DNA of 22,691 nt, from positions 1 to 22,691 of the IMG/VR virus record IMGVR_UViG_3300034066_003047; one strand, given 5' to 3'. Of the stretch, positions 12,166 to 19,548 are shown in pieces. The position numbers and the translations under genes were made by a program. The notes beneath the pieces are model-generated. The model ran no database searches and had not been told where the DNA came from. It saw only the letters and a list, made by a program, of their open reading frames with translations. The DNA is from a virus. Every line of letters begins with the position of its first letter. Within the stretch, counting starts at the first letter, position 1.

Positions 12166-13160
12166 GCGGCGGCGGCCTGGGGCGCGAGGGCTTTGGCGAG
12201 GCGCGCGCGGTCGACGGCGGGGTGGTTGTGCTCGAGGAGGTGGATGACGGCGCCCTCGAGTTCGGCCACGGTGGGCGGGTAGAGGAGATTGCCGAAGTGG
12301 CGGAGCTTGATCTCGGTGTCACCGTACACCTTGCCGCCGAGTTCCTGCCAGAAGCGGCAGATCTTCCAGTCTTCGGAGAGCCAGTGGGAGACGCCGTCGC
12401 CTTGGTAGTGCTTCCAGCCGCGGAGCGTGGCGAGCTGCGCGGGGGTAAGGTCGGACTCGGGAATCTTGGGCCCGTAGACGCCGCTACCGAAGTAGCTGAA
12501 GTGAATCTGGCCGGCGAAGGGCGTGTTGGGCGCGCAGATGTAGGGCTTGACCTCGGGATGGTCCTGCAGGGCAAGGAAGACATCGCGGTGCATCAGCAAG
12601 CAGCCGGTGCCGGCATCGGACAACTCGATCAAGCCGGTCGTCGGATCCGGCCGGGCGCCGCGGGCGACGTTGGCGACGAAGGTCGGTTGCAAACACTTCA
12701 TCGCGTAGTGCCCGGCGACCATCTTGTAGCCGTTCATCGCGTGCTGGAAGAGGCGGGCGATGTGGGGCGGGAGGAACTGGATGTCGCCATCGACCCAGAG
12801 CAGCCAGTCGGTCTGGTTCTGAACGACGAAGTGATTGGCGAGGATATTCCGCGCGCGGTCGATGTGGGAATCGTTGCCGACCGTCAGCCGGCCGCTGCTG
12901 CCGTTCTCGAGGTAGCCGGCGAAGACCGTATCCAAGGAAACGCTACCGTCGGCGTTGCGGAACCGGGCCGACGGTGCGCGCTCGCACGCGCGGAGGCTCT
13001 CGAGGTAGACCTCGGTGGAGAGGTTGCCGTAGGCGGGGGTGGCGATCTGGAATCGCTGGCGGCGGTCGAAGATTTCGACGGCGACGCCGTTTTCGGGGCG
13101 CGTGCTGCGTTTGACTTGGGCGGGCGCGGCCGCCGCGATGGGATGCGGGGGGAAGTTCAT
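12162..13160 (-). CDS. GT-A-like glycosyltransferase
   Basis: The product has 332 residues from the ATG at 13160 (MNFPPHPIAAAAPAQVKRST). The start is set by AGGTG ten bases upstream, and the longer open frame crosses R7 and a terminator. WLLWVDGDIQFLPPHIARLF contains the metal-binding Asp-x-Asp (DGD, 124-126) after a strand, and DRARNILANHFV precedes it, as in family-2-like transferases. A later GTGCLLMHRDVFLAL block is typical of phage and capsule transferases of this class. It is the first gene after the major capsid protein, separated by a terminator and repeat R7. Phage glycosyltransferases can decorate capsid or tail, modify DNA, or change host surface sugars; nothing here decides which. 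Confidence 0.8.
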   Translation of the reverse strand: MNFPPHPIAAAAPAQVKRSTRPENGVAVEIFDRRQRFQIATPAYGNLSTEVYLESLRACERAPSARFRNADGSVSLDTVFAGYLENGSSGRLTVGNDSHIDRARNILANHFVVQNQTDWLLWVDGDIQFLPPHIARLFQHAMNGYKMVAGHYAMKCLQPTFVANVARGARPDPTTGLIELSDAGTGCLLMHRDVFLALQDHPEVKPYICAPNTPFAGQIHFSYFGSGVYGPKIPESDLTPAQLATLRGWKHYQGDGVSHWLSEDWKICRFWQELGGKVYGDTEIKLRHFGNLLYPPTVAELEGAVIHLLEHNHPAVDRARLAKALAPQAAAA

Positions 13161-13179
13161 ACGTGCAACACCTGCGCGC

Positions 13180-13186
13180 GTGTCAA
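13180..13186 (-). promoter_or_regulatory. TTGACAC motif upstream of the glycosyltransferase
   Basis: An exact TTGACAC lies 19 bases before the ATG, just after the capsid terminator and repeat R7. Because a strong terminator precedes it, some new promoter is needed here if the island is transcribed. This motif is a candidate -35 box, but no clear -10 box follows. Confidence 0.3.
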
Positions 13187-13200
13187 GCCGACCAAGGCGG

Positions 13201-13278
13201 TGACCACAGATAAAACCGGATCCAAACCAGATGAAGGCTCCAAGCCGGAAGAGCGTGATCCGGTTTGATCTGTGGTCA
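13201..13278. repeat. Palindromic intergenic repeat R7 (type A)
   Basis: It is bounded by TGACCACAGATAAAACCGG and CGGTTTGATCTGTGGTCA. Its last base overlaps the T tract of the capsid terminator. It marks the border between capsid genes and the accessory island. Confidence 0.93.
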
Positions 13279-13308
13279 AAAAAACAGCCCGCCGGTAAGG
13301 GCGGGCTG
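13278..13308 (-). terminator. Rho-independent terminator after the major capsid gene
   Basis: A perfect 9-pair stem CAGCCCGCC/GGCGGGCTG (13285-13293 and 13300-13308) has a six-base loop and is followed by seven T residues on the minus strand. It lies 65 bases after the capsid stop and should end the head operon. Confidence 0.92.
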
Positions 13309-13349
13309 CGAACCGATACAAACCTCGGCGGGGTGGGCGGAAAAGATTT

Positions 13350-13366
13350 GGGAGCAGGATGCTCCC
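13350..13366. repeat. GGGAGCA hairpin, copy 2
   Basis: A perfect inverted repeat GGGAGCA-gga-TGCTCCC lies six bases after the major capsid stop codon. It is nearly identical to the copies at 5445 and 14332. Confidence 0.9.
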
Positions 13367-13372
13367 GCCACT

Positions 13373-14266
13373 TTACGTGTGCTTGATGACGACGGCGGCG
13401 GAGTTGTCGCCGATGGCGGCGGCGCCCTGCATCCAGTCGTAGGAGATCCACATCGTGCGGGTCGCCGTGCTCATCCAGGTCGTCTGGAGGAGTTGCACCG
13501 TGGGCGTGGACAGCGCGCCCTGGTTGATGGTGCCGCGGCCACCGAGCGGGACGGAGATGACCTGCTGCTGGATCGCCTCGCCGAACATGGACGGGACCGC
13601 TTCCGGCAGGCCGGTCAGGAGCGCGACGGCGCCCGGCGTGACGGCCGCGGCGTAGATGTTGGCGCCGGCACCCGTCCACCTCGTGTTGAGGTAGAAGTTG
13701 TCGAAGCCGGCGAGACCGGCGCGCGGGCCGAACTCGGTGGTGAGCGAGGCCGGCAGCATTTTGCTGTAGCTGGTCGCATCCAGGACCGCGCTCTTGGTCT
13801 GGCCCTTGGCGGTGATGGCCCACGCCTGCTGCAGCGTGCTGGCGAGGTTGGCCTGCGTGAGGTTGGCCAGCGTCAGCGTGAGGTTCTGGAAGTTGGTCGT
13901 CGTGAGCGGCGTGAACGCGACGTCCATGAACTTGTTCGCGATGGCCTGGATGCCGACGTCGATGGCCTGATCGAGCCGGAACTCGTTGTTGAGTTGCCGC
14001 GGCGTGAGGGACATCGACGCCGAGTACTGGTTGACCAGGATGTTGACGTTGGTCAGACCCCAGGTGCCGGATTCCCAGTTGGTGGGGTTGGTCTGGACCG
14101 TCGGGCCGGCGTTGGCGACCTGGAAGCGGACGTTCTGGCCCTGCGTGTATTCCTCGTTGGAGAAATCCGTGCTGAAGGCGTTGAGCGGCGCGAAGACGTT
14201 GCCGAGGTAGGTGACCGTGCGCTTGGAGACGCGGTCGAGGACGAGATCTACGGAAAAGCTAGACAT
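13373..14266 (-). CDS. Major capsid protein (probable HK97 fold)
   Basis: The product has 297 residues, starting MSSFSVDLVLDRVSKRTVTY. The N-terminal region with FAPLNAFSTDFSNEEYTQGQ, a central helical part (LDQAIDVGIQAIANKFMDVA) and C-terminal strands (TRTMWISYDWMQGAAAIGDN) are the general layout of phage coat proteins, and the size is usual for HK97-type heads. Position supports the call: it follows the S49 protease and a scaffold-position gene, and is followed by a strong terminator, as fits a very highly expressed gene. There is no clear Shine-Dalgarno site. The head would be matured by the protease upstream. I see no decoration domain in the chain. The alternative, another virion shell protein, is less likely given the order. 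Confidence 0.8.
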   Translation of the reverse strand: MSSFSVDLVLDRVSKRTVTYLGNVFAPLNAFSTDFSNEEYTQGQNVRFQVANAGPTVQTNPTNWESGTWGLTNVNILVNQYSASMSLTPRQLNNEFRLDQAIDVGIQAIANKFMDVAFTPLTTTNFQNLTLTLANLTQANLASTLQQAWAITAKGQTKSAVLDATSYSKMLPASLTTEFGPRAGLAGFDNFYLNTRWTGAGANIYAAAVTPGAVALLTGLPEAVPSMFGEAIQQQVISVPLGGRGTINQGALSTPTVQLLQTTWMSTATRTMWISYDWMQGAAAIGDNSAAVVIKHT

Positions 14267-14331
14267 GGGTGGGTGCCAGCCCGTGTCGTTTTACGTGATG
14301 TGATGAAGTGGTGGGTTGGGACGGAGGGAAA

Positions 14332-14350
14332 CGGGAGCAGGATGCTCCCG
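14332..14350. repeat. GGGAGCA hairpin, copy 3
   Basis: CGGGAGCA-gga-TGCTCCCG lies eight bases after the stop of the scaffold-position gene and before the major capsid gene. It could partly terminate transcription or protect the upstream message, setting a scaffold to capsid ratio; that is inference. Confidence 0.9.
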
Positions 14351-14358
14351 CTACGTGG

Positions 14359-14949
14359 TCAAGCGTGGTTGCGCTCGAAAGAGGTGATAGCGGCCTCGTG
14401 CTGGCTGAAGAAGTTGAGGCGCTCGGGGCTGGGCTTCATCGCTTTCCACTGGGCGTGGAGTTCGGCGAGGGTGGGCTGGGCGGCGGCCGGCGCTGCGTCT
14501 GCGGCGGGAACGTGCGCGGGCGGGTGGCCGGTCTTGGCGAGGGCGAGGGTGGTGGCCTTCGAGACATGAGCCTCGAAGGCACCCTTGATGACTTCGGGCA
14601 AGGCAGCGCCGGCCGGCTTGAAGCCGATGGCGGCGAAGATGGCGGCGTGCGAATCGAGCTGGGCGGCGGATGCGACCAGCTTGGCTTCTGCCACCGTGAG
14701 CTGTTCGCCCAGGCGTCCCGCCTCATCGAGCGCGGTGGCCAGTTCCTCGGCGTTGTCGAGTGACTCGAGGTGGGCCTTCAGGGCGTCGGGTCCGGCGGCG
14801 AGCATTTGCTCGAGGTTGAGGCCGGCGGCGGTGAAGAGGGCGGCGACGCTGTCGAGCGTGGCCTTGGCGCCGTCGATCGCCTCCTTGGCCTGCGGAAGGT
14901 TTTTCGGGGCAAGACCGAGAGCGGCGAGGAGATCGGGAAAGGAGGGCAT
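14359..14949 (-). CDS. Scaffold-position Ala-rich protein
   Basis: It encodes 196 residues from the ATG at 14949 (MPSFPDLLAALGLAPKNLPQ). A TTG ten codons upstream is possible but falls on a TTGACAT motif. The chain is almost all helix with many Ala, Leu, Glu and Lys (LPQAKEAIDGAKATLDSVAA, LDEAGRLGEQLTVAEAKLVA), then a Pro/Ala linker and a basic C-terminal helix (LHAQWKAMKPSPERLNFFSQ). That design, a long helical body and a small C-terminal coat-binding helix, is typical of phage scaffolding proteins, and the gene lies between protease and major capsid gene as scaffolds do. No sequence family was recognised, so the function comes from composition and synteny. Confidence 0.65.
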   Translation of the reverse strand: MPSFPDLLAALGLAPKNLPQAKEAIDGAKATLDSVAALFTAAGLNLEQMLAAGPDALKAHLESLDNAEELATALDEAGRLGEQLTVAEAKLVASAAQLDSHAAIFAAIGFKPAGAALPEVIKGAFEAHVSKATTLALAKTGHPPAHVPAADAAPAAAQPTLAELHAQWKAMKPSPERLNFFSQHEAAITSFERNHA

Positions 14950-14973
14950 GGGTACGGTTGCTTGAAGTGAGGA

Positions 14974-14979
14974 TGTCAA
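14974..14979 (-). promoter_or_regulatory. TTGACA motif upstream of the scaffold-position gene
   Basis: TTGACA, followed by T rather than C, lies 24 bases before the ATG, downstream of repeat R8. It is the sixth member of the leader motif set. No convincing -10 box is seen. Confidence 0.2.
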
Positions 14980-14991
14980 GGGGTCGGGCTT

Positions 14992-15081
14992 TTAACCACA
15001 GATCAAACCGGATCCAGACCGGATAAAGGCACCAAGCCGAATGGATTGATCCGGTTTGGATCCGGTTTCATCTGTGGTTAA
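14992..15081. repeat. Palindromic intergenic repeat R8 (type A)
   Basis: The left arm TTAACCACAGATCAAACC onward (14992-15024) pairs with the right arm (15049-15081) with only a few mismatches. It closely resembles R1. It separates the protease gene from the scaffold-position gene, inside the head operon. Confidence 0.95.
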
Positions 15082-15096
15082 AAGCCTTGGGAAGAA

Positions 15097-15933
15097 TCAG
15101 GCGGCGGCGATGGCCAGGGCGAGGGCGGCGAAGGCTTCGTCGCGTTCGCCGATGCGGTCGACGAGGTTGGACTCGAGTGCTTTCCTGCCACTCATTACCT
15201 GGCCGCGCATGGCGCTGTCGGGGACGTCGCGGTGTTGCCGGATGTGCGCTTGGAAGTTGTCGAAATCTTCGTCGACCTCCTCCTGCAGATGGGCGCGCTG
15301 GGCGTCGCTCAGCTTGCCGCCGAAACCGATGGCCTTGAGATCGCCGCCGGTGTTGACGATGGGGTCGGGCTTGTAGCCGGCGCGCTCATAGGCGGCCGAC
15401 GTATCCATCCAGGGGATATACACCCCGATAGAGCCGACCGAGGCGGACGGACTGGCGACGATCACGTCGGCCCCGCTCGCGAGGTAGTAGGCGGCGGAGG
15501 CCATCATGTCTTCGGTGTACGCGACGGTGGGCAGCGGCTTGGACGCGATCAAGTTGGCCAGCTCGGGCGTGCCGGTGATCGTGCCGCCGGGGGAATCGAA
15601 ATCGAGGAGGATGCCGCGGGCGCTCTTCTCGAGCGCCTTGGCGTAGTCGGCGCGGATCTGCTCGAAGCCCGTGGCGCCGCAGGATTGCTCGATCTTGGAA
15701 AGGTTCTTGCCCAGCGGGCCCATGACGTGGATCGAGGCGATGCCGGTGGCGTCGTCGATCGTGAGCGGGCGGCGCTTGGGGAACAGGTCGAGGAGGGAGG
15801 ACTCCTCCAGCCGGGAGTCCAGCAGGCCGGACGACATCGCGCGCTCGAAGACCGTGCGGATGGCGGCGTGGGCTTCCGCGGTGATGAACCACGGGCGATG
15901 GTAGATTTGCTCGGCGAGGTGGGTGAAGCGCAT
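15097..15933 (-). CDS. S49 (SppA/protein C-like) capsid maturation protease
   Basis: The 278-residue product starts MRFTHLAEQIYHRPWFITAE. The substrate-strand motif ILLDFDSPGGTITGTPELAN precedes the nucleophile Ser146 in MMASAAYYLASGAD. SPSASVGSIGVYIPW follows, and the general base is likely Lys200 in GGDLKAIGFGG, 54 residues later, the spacing expected for the Ser-Lys dyad of SppA-type enzymes and lambda C. There is no signal peptide or membrane anchor, which favours a phage prohead protease over a host signal-peptide peptidase. Lambda C carries the scaffold as its C-terminal part, whereas here the protein stops after the protease and a separate scaffold-position gene follows. The region FDNFQAHIRQHRDVPDSAMR is helical. 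This is the best-supported head enzyme in the window. Confidence 0.92.
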   Translation of the reverse strand: MRFTHLAEQIYHRPWFITAEAHAAIRTVFERAMSSGLLDSRLEESSLLDLFPKRRPLTIDDATGIASIHVMGPLGKNLSKIEQSCGATGFEQIRADYAKALEKSARGILLDFDSPGGTITGTPELANLIASKPLPTVAYTEDMMASAAYYLASGADVIVASPSASVGSIGVYIPWMDTSAAYERAGYKPDPIVNTGGDLKAIGFGGKLSDAQRAHLQEEVDEDFDNFQAHIRQHRDVPDSAMRGQVMSGRKALESNLVDRIGERDEAFAALALAIAAA

Positions 15934-15945
15934 GGGAAATTGGGG

Positions 15946-16638
15946 TTACAGGAAAAACGCGGTGAGCAGATCGCGCTCGCTCCGCCCGCGGGTGGCGTAG
16001 CCGGCGGTGAGGCTGCGCGCCGGGCGTTGCATGACCCGGCTGCGGCCGGTGAATTGGTGCTGAATTTGTCCGGTAGCGACGACGCGGACGGGCTGGCCCA
16101 AAACCTGGCTGCGACCGGCAAAACGCTGACGCGCGAGCCCCCGACCGCGGGGCGGGCGGGCGAGGGCGTGCGCGGTGCCCTCGATCTTGATCTGGAGATG
16201 GCCGCGCGCAACAGAGAGGGCGGACGGTGCGGTGACGTGCGATTCTCCAGTGTGCCGCAGCACCTCGCGGTCGCGATGGACTTTCACCATGCCAGCGCCA
16301 CTGGAGCTGGAAGCGGGCGGAGATTCGACGTCGCCGCCGGCGGATCCGCTGGCCGTCGTCGTGGCGGGGGCCGCGAGGTTTTCCGCGAAACCTTCGAAAA
16401 TCAGCACGCCTTCGCCCAACACCGTGGCGGCGGTGGCCGTGGGCTCGCTGACGCCGACAAAGATAAGGACGCCGGCGCTTTCGCTGGTCGCTGCAGTGGC
16501 CGTGGTGGCGCTGGTGCCGGTAATATCGGGCACACCAAACATCTCCAGCCGCGTCACCTCGGCAAGCGCCGGGTTTACGCCGTCGGCATTCGGCCGGTTG
16601 AGCCGTTTGCTGCCAAAGATGTTTAGCGTGCCGTTCAT
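15946..16638 (-). CDS. Repetitive virion-like protein of unknown function
   Basis: The product has 230 residues from the ATG at 16638 (MNGTLNIFGSKRLNRPNADG), two bases after the preceding stop (TGACCATG). The N-terminal half repeats a short strand motif at roughly 20-25 residue intervals: TLNIFG, RLEMFG, GVLIFVG and GVLIFEG near residues 4, 30, 56 and 77, each followed by Thr/Ala-rich linkers such as TATAAT. After a Ser/Pro linker the C-terminal half is basic, with GHLQIKIEG, GRSQVLGQPV, GQIQHQFTGRSRVMQRPA. This looks like stacked beta repeats of a capsid decoration or fibre protein. I do not recognise it. It lies between two putative structural genes and the protease, an unusual place for such a protein. 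Confidence 0.6.
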   Translation of the reverse strand: MNGTLNIFGSKRLNRPNADGVNPALAEVTRLEMFGVPDITGTSATTATAATSESAGVLIFVGVSEPTATAATVLGEGVLIFEGFAENLAAPATTTASGSAGGDVESPPASSSSGAGMVKVHRDREVLRHTGESHVTAPSALSVARGHLQIKIEGTAHALARPPRGRGLARQRFAGRSQVLGQPVRVVATGQIQHQFTGRSRVMQRPARSLTAGYATRGRSERDLLTAFFL

Positions 16639-16640
16639 GG

Positions 16641-17453
16641 TCAGCCCACGTCTAAGACCGCAAAGCCGGCATCGATAAAGGTAGCGGTGGTTGCACCCGC
16701 CTGCCAGATGCCCATGAGGCAAGCGTCGTCGGGCACGCGGGCGAGCGCGGCGGCGGCGTAGTCGAGCACCTGGCCAACACCAGCAAGCGGAATCGGAATT
16801 TCCACGATGCGCTTGGCGAGCGTGATGCCAAAGGTGCCGGAGGTCCACGTGGCGGAGTTGACGGCGGAGACGACCGATCGGATGCCGGTGTCGCCCACTT
16901 GCAGCGGGATTGGCTGCATCTGGCCGGCGACCGGAGCGGAGACAACGGCAGCGATCACGCCAGCTTTTGAGGCATCGGCTACATTTTTGTAGTTTAGCGT
17001 GAGGGTGCCGGACGCATTGCCGGCTGCGACAAACTGCTCAACCCATGCCTCCACGCCGACGCCGTTGTCGGTGATCCGCGCCGGAAGGCTGCCAGGCGTA
17101 GTCACTGAATAGGTGGAGGCGGCGAAACCCATGCCACTGCAGGACCACAGTCGATCAACCAAGATGAGCTTGCCGATGATGGCCGACGACGCTTGCGCCC
17201 TGCCGATCCGATTGACGAGGCCACCGCCGGCGGAATTGGCGTAGTTGACGATGGCGCCGTTAGTCGTTTTGGAGCAAGTGTAACCGCTGCCGGCCGTGTA
17301 CGCCGGGGCCGCAGAGCCAGCACCTGGGTTGCCGGCGGCAAGCCAGCAAGATTGAAAGGCGCCTGCCGACTTGGCAGCGGTGGTCGTCTTCTGAAAAATC
17401 AGCCTTTGCGCGGACGCGAGGGCTGATGCGAGACTGTCTACCGTGATGGCCAT
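16641..17453 (-). CDS. Putative virion structural protein
   Basis: The 270-residue product starts MAITVDSLASALASAQRLIF. It has an Ala/Gly/Thr-rich, low-charge composition with beta-like segments (LNYKNVADASKAGVIAAVVS, GTFGITLAKRIVEIPIPLAG) and an aromatic C-terminal stretch (ACLMGIWQAGATTATFIDAG). It overlaps the preceding stop by one base (TAATG), so it is translated with the 129-residue protein. Two cysteines, FQSCWLAAGNPG and SGYTCSKTTNG, may form a disulfide. I have no family name for it. The position right after the portal suggests a head, neck or vertex component. Proteins with this composition are also seen in tail fibres, so the assignment is open. Confidence 0.65.
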   Translation of the reverse strand: MAITVDSLASALASAQRLIFQKTTTAAKSAGAFQSCWLAAGNPGAGSAAPAYTAGSGYTCSKTTNGAIVNYANSAGGGLVNRIGRAQASSAIIGKLILVDRLWSCSGMGFAASTYSVTTPGSLPARITDNGVGVEAWVEQFVAAGNASGTLTLNYKNVADASKAGVIAAVVSAPVAGQMQPIPLQVGDTGIRSVVSAVNSATWTSGTFGITLAKRIVEIPIPLAGVGQVLDYAAAALARVPDDACLMGIWQAGATTATFIDAGFAVLDVG

Positions 17454-17842
17454 TAGGTCGGGAGGGTGTAGGTCAGCGCGGAAATCGAGACCGTCGCGCC
17501 CGACTGGATGGCCACGCTGTTCAGGTTGAGATCGGCACCGCTAGTGCTGACGGAGCCATCCCACAGCACCGTCGTGCCGTCGCTTTGCAGGACGCGATAG
17601 TAGCCCGCGCTGCCCGTGGCATCGGCTGAGGAGTCGGACGTGATGGCATTGGCGGTGATTACGCCTGACGCGGCGGCGCCGAAGGCCGTGGCGTTAAGGC
17701 GCAGCTCGGCGAGTAGGACGCCACTGGCAGCGGTTTCAGGCGTGGCGGGCGGCGAGCCGGAATAGATCCGGAGGTAGCCGCTGTCGGCAAGCGCCGCCAA
17801 GGCGTCAAGCTGAGCGTTGCGAGCAACGATGGAGGCTTTCAT
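17453..17842 (-). CDS. Small beta-rich virion protein
   Basis: The product has 129 residues, starting MKASIVARNAQLDALAALAD. A short helical N-terminus is followed by SGYLRIYSGSPPATPETAAS and beta-like strands (GVLLAELRLNATAFGAAASG, SAGYYRVLQSDGTTVLWDGS, ATVSISALTYTLPT). The start overlaps the portal stop by ATGA, so it is coupled to portal translation. Similar small proteins with an RIYSG-P segment are frequent among uncharacterised phage structural genes. I infer a virion role, possibly capsid or tail decoration. There is no signal peptide, membrane span or catalytic motif. It begins a run of three virion-like genes that splits the usual portal-protease pair. Confidence 0.65.
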   Translation of the reverse strand: MKASIVARNAQLDALAALADSGYLRIYSGSPPATPETAASGVLLAELRLNATAFGAAASGVITANAITSDSSADATGSAGYYRVLQSDGTTVLWDGSVSTSGADLNLNSVAIQSGATVSISALTYTLPT

Positions 17843-19548
17843 TCGGTGAATTCTTCGGTGATGTTCGCGATCTCGCCGCGTTCGTCGCGGGTGACCTTGA
17901 GCTTGCGCGGGGCGCGCTTAGCGTCGCTGTGCGAAAGGTTGATGTTGATGTCGCCGGCGCGGCCCTGCGCGGCGCCGCCAGTTGCAGGGTCCGCTTTAGG
18001 TTGAGGCGCGGTCGGATCGGGCATCGGATCGTTTTGCGGATAGAAGCCCGTGCGGCCGGCGACAAAGCCGAGGTCGCCGAGTACGATCTCCAGCGGGATC
18101 TTGTTTTTCGTGGCAATCGCTTTTGCGAGCAGGTACGTGCGCGCGCGGGCGTGGAAGACTTCCTCGCTGCTTTTGCCGTCGCGGGCGTGCAGCTCGCTCA
18201 TTGAAACGCGACCGGCCGCGACGTCTTCGATGTCGTACTTGGCAGAAGCTCGATCCACTTCGAACCACGGGGGCGTGGCGATGCCCCACATGCGGGACTC
18301 GGCGTGAAGCGGGAGGACGTTGAGGGGGGCGCCGGTGAGTTTGGCGGCGATGTAGCCGAGGGCGCGGCCGGCGCCTTTGGCGACGGTGGAGAACGATTCG
18401 CGGATCAGGGTGTTGATCTGATCCTGCAGGGCGCGGTTGCTCGCGGCCTTGAGCGCGGCGGGGTCAAGCATTTCAGAGCGCCAGCGGATGCCGGCGGCGC
18501 CGCGGGAGTGGATGCGCTGGTCGAAATTCTGCCACTGGTCGGTTGGGCGGGTGGGCGCGGGGAAATCGAGCTTGCCCTTGCCGCTTTTGACGTACCGCCA
18601 CTCGCCTTGGTCGACGAGCTGGGTGGGGGTGCCGTCGAGGTTCTTCGGCGCCATGCCGGCGAGCTCGAGGTTGGGATCGGCTTTTCCGGTCTCGTTGGTT
18701 TCGACGACGGTGAGCTTGGCGTCGTTGATCTGAGAGGTCAGCGCGGCGCTTTGCGCGAGCTCGAGGCCGATGAAGTCGAAGAGGGCGGGGGCGATTTCAG
18801 GAGGTGTAGTTCCTTCAGAGAATGACCGCGGGCGGGCGACGGGAAAGAGATCCCGAGCGGAGATGTCCTGATCATCGCGACCATCTGGGTCGGGACCGAG
18901 AACCCGATAGGCAACCTCGGTGCCGGAGGGGTTGTAGATGATCCCGTTTTTGATCCGAAGGTCACGATAAGCCCCGCGGATGCGTGAGCCATCTGGGGTG
19001 GTGGTGTATGCGTCATCTTTTTCGACTTTCTCTTTGCTGTCGTCGCGTTGGCCGATGCGGTGGGCTTCGAGGATTTGCAGGGCCGGGTAGTCGGTGTCGG
19101 GCCAGGTGGTGAGGAGGACGTAGACGCGTCCGCTGGTGGCCATGGCGGGGATGGTCAGGCGCCAGGTGGTTTTCCAATCGAATAGCCAGCCGCGGAGGTT
19201 GCAGATTTTTAGGGCGTCTTCGAGGAGGGGGAGAGCGGTGGTGCCATAGTTGGCATCGGTGCCGAGGAAGGTGGGGCGGAAATCGCTCGCGGCGACGTAA
19301 TCGGCTTTCTGCTCGAGGAGGCTGGCGGGTTGGCCGCGGGTGCCGATGGCGCGGGACTCGCTGATGAGTTGCTTGGCGCGGCGCGGGGAGAGTAGGTCGA
19401 TGTAGTCGCCGTAGTGGTTGGGCGGGGCGGGGCGGAGCTTGTCGTCGCGATCGGTGCGGCGATACATCGTGCCGGACGGCCCAGCGGACATCGGATTGCC
19501 GCGGGAGTCGAGAATGGTGGCGAAGCCGGGGACGGTGGCGGAAGGCAT
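17839..19548 (-). CDS. Phage portal protein (lambda B-type)
   Basis: It encodes 569 residues from the ATG at 19548 (MPSATVPGFATILDSRGNPM); upstream extension runs through the joining-protein gene and is rejected. Portal-like features are the N-terminal SPRRAKQLISESRAIGTRGQ, a conserved-looking hydrophobic strand and helix region, and the C-terminal crown segment WRSEMLDPAALKAASNRALQ, which resembles the lambda-type portal family. The size is close to lambda B (533). The tail is polar (GDININLSHSDAKRAPRKLK). It overlaps the upstream joining gene by one base (TGATG) and the next gene by ATGA. Portal rings form the DNA entry vertex and dock the terminase; the order terminase, joining protein, portal, protease matches lambda. 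The segment SEGTTPPEIAPALFDFIGLE is typical of the wing/stem transition. Confidence 0.85.
   Translation of the reverse strand: MPSATVPGFATILDSRGNPMSAGPSGTMYRRTDRDDKLRPAPPNHYGDYIDLLSPRRAKQLISESRAIGTRGQPASLLEQKADYVAASDFRPTFLGTDANYGTTALPLLEDALKICNLRGWLFDWKTTWRLTIPAMATSGRVYVLLTTWPDTDYPALQILEAHRIGQRDDSKEKVEKDDAYTTTPDGSRIRGAYRDLRIKNGIIYNPSGTEVAYRVLGPDPDGRDDQDISARDLFPVARPRSFSEGTTPPEIAPALFDFIGLELAQSAALTSQINDAKLTVVETNETGKADPNLELAGMAPKNLDGTPTQLVDQGEWRYVKSGKGKLDFPAPTRPTDQWQNFDQRIHSRGAAGIRWRSEMLDPAALKAASNRALQDQINTLIRESFSTVAKGAGRALGYIAAKLTGAPLNVLPLHAESRMWGIATPPWFEVDRASAKYDIEDVAAGRVSMSELHARDGKSSEEVFHARARTYLLAKAIATKNKIPLEIVLGDLGFVAGRTGFYPQNDPMPDPTAPQPKADPATGGAAQGRAGDININLSHSDAKRAPRKLKVTRDERGEIANITEEFTE

Noticed and set aside
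12162-13823. Longer start for the GT-A-like glycosyltransferase, up to 13823
   Set aside because: The extension crosses the capsid gene, a strong terminator and repeat R7. The ATG at 13160 has an AGGTG site and begins the recognisable domain.
812-15081. R1-R8 as phage attachment sites or tRNA-like elements
   Set aside because: Eight copies at gene junctions with inverted arms, no cloverleaf and no integrase nearby. They fit a dispersed palindromic repeat.
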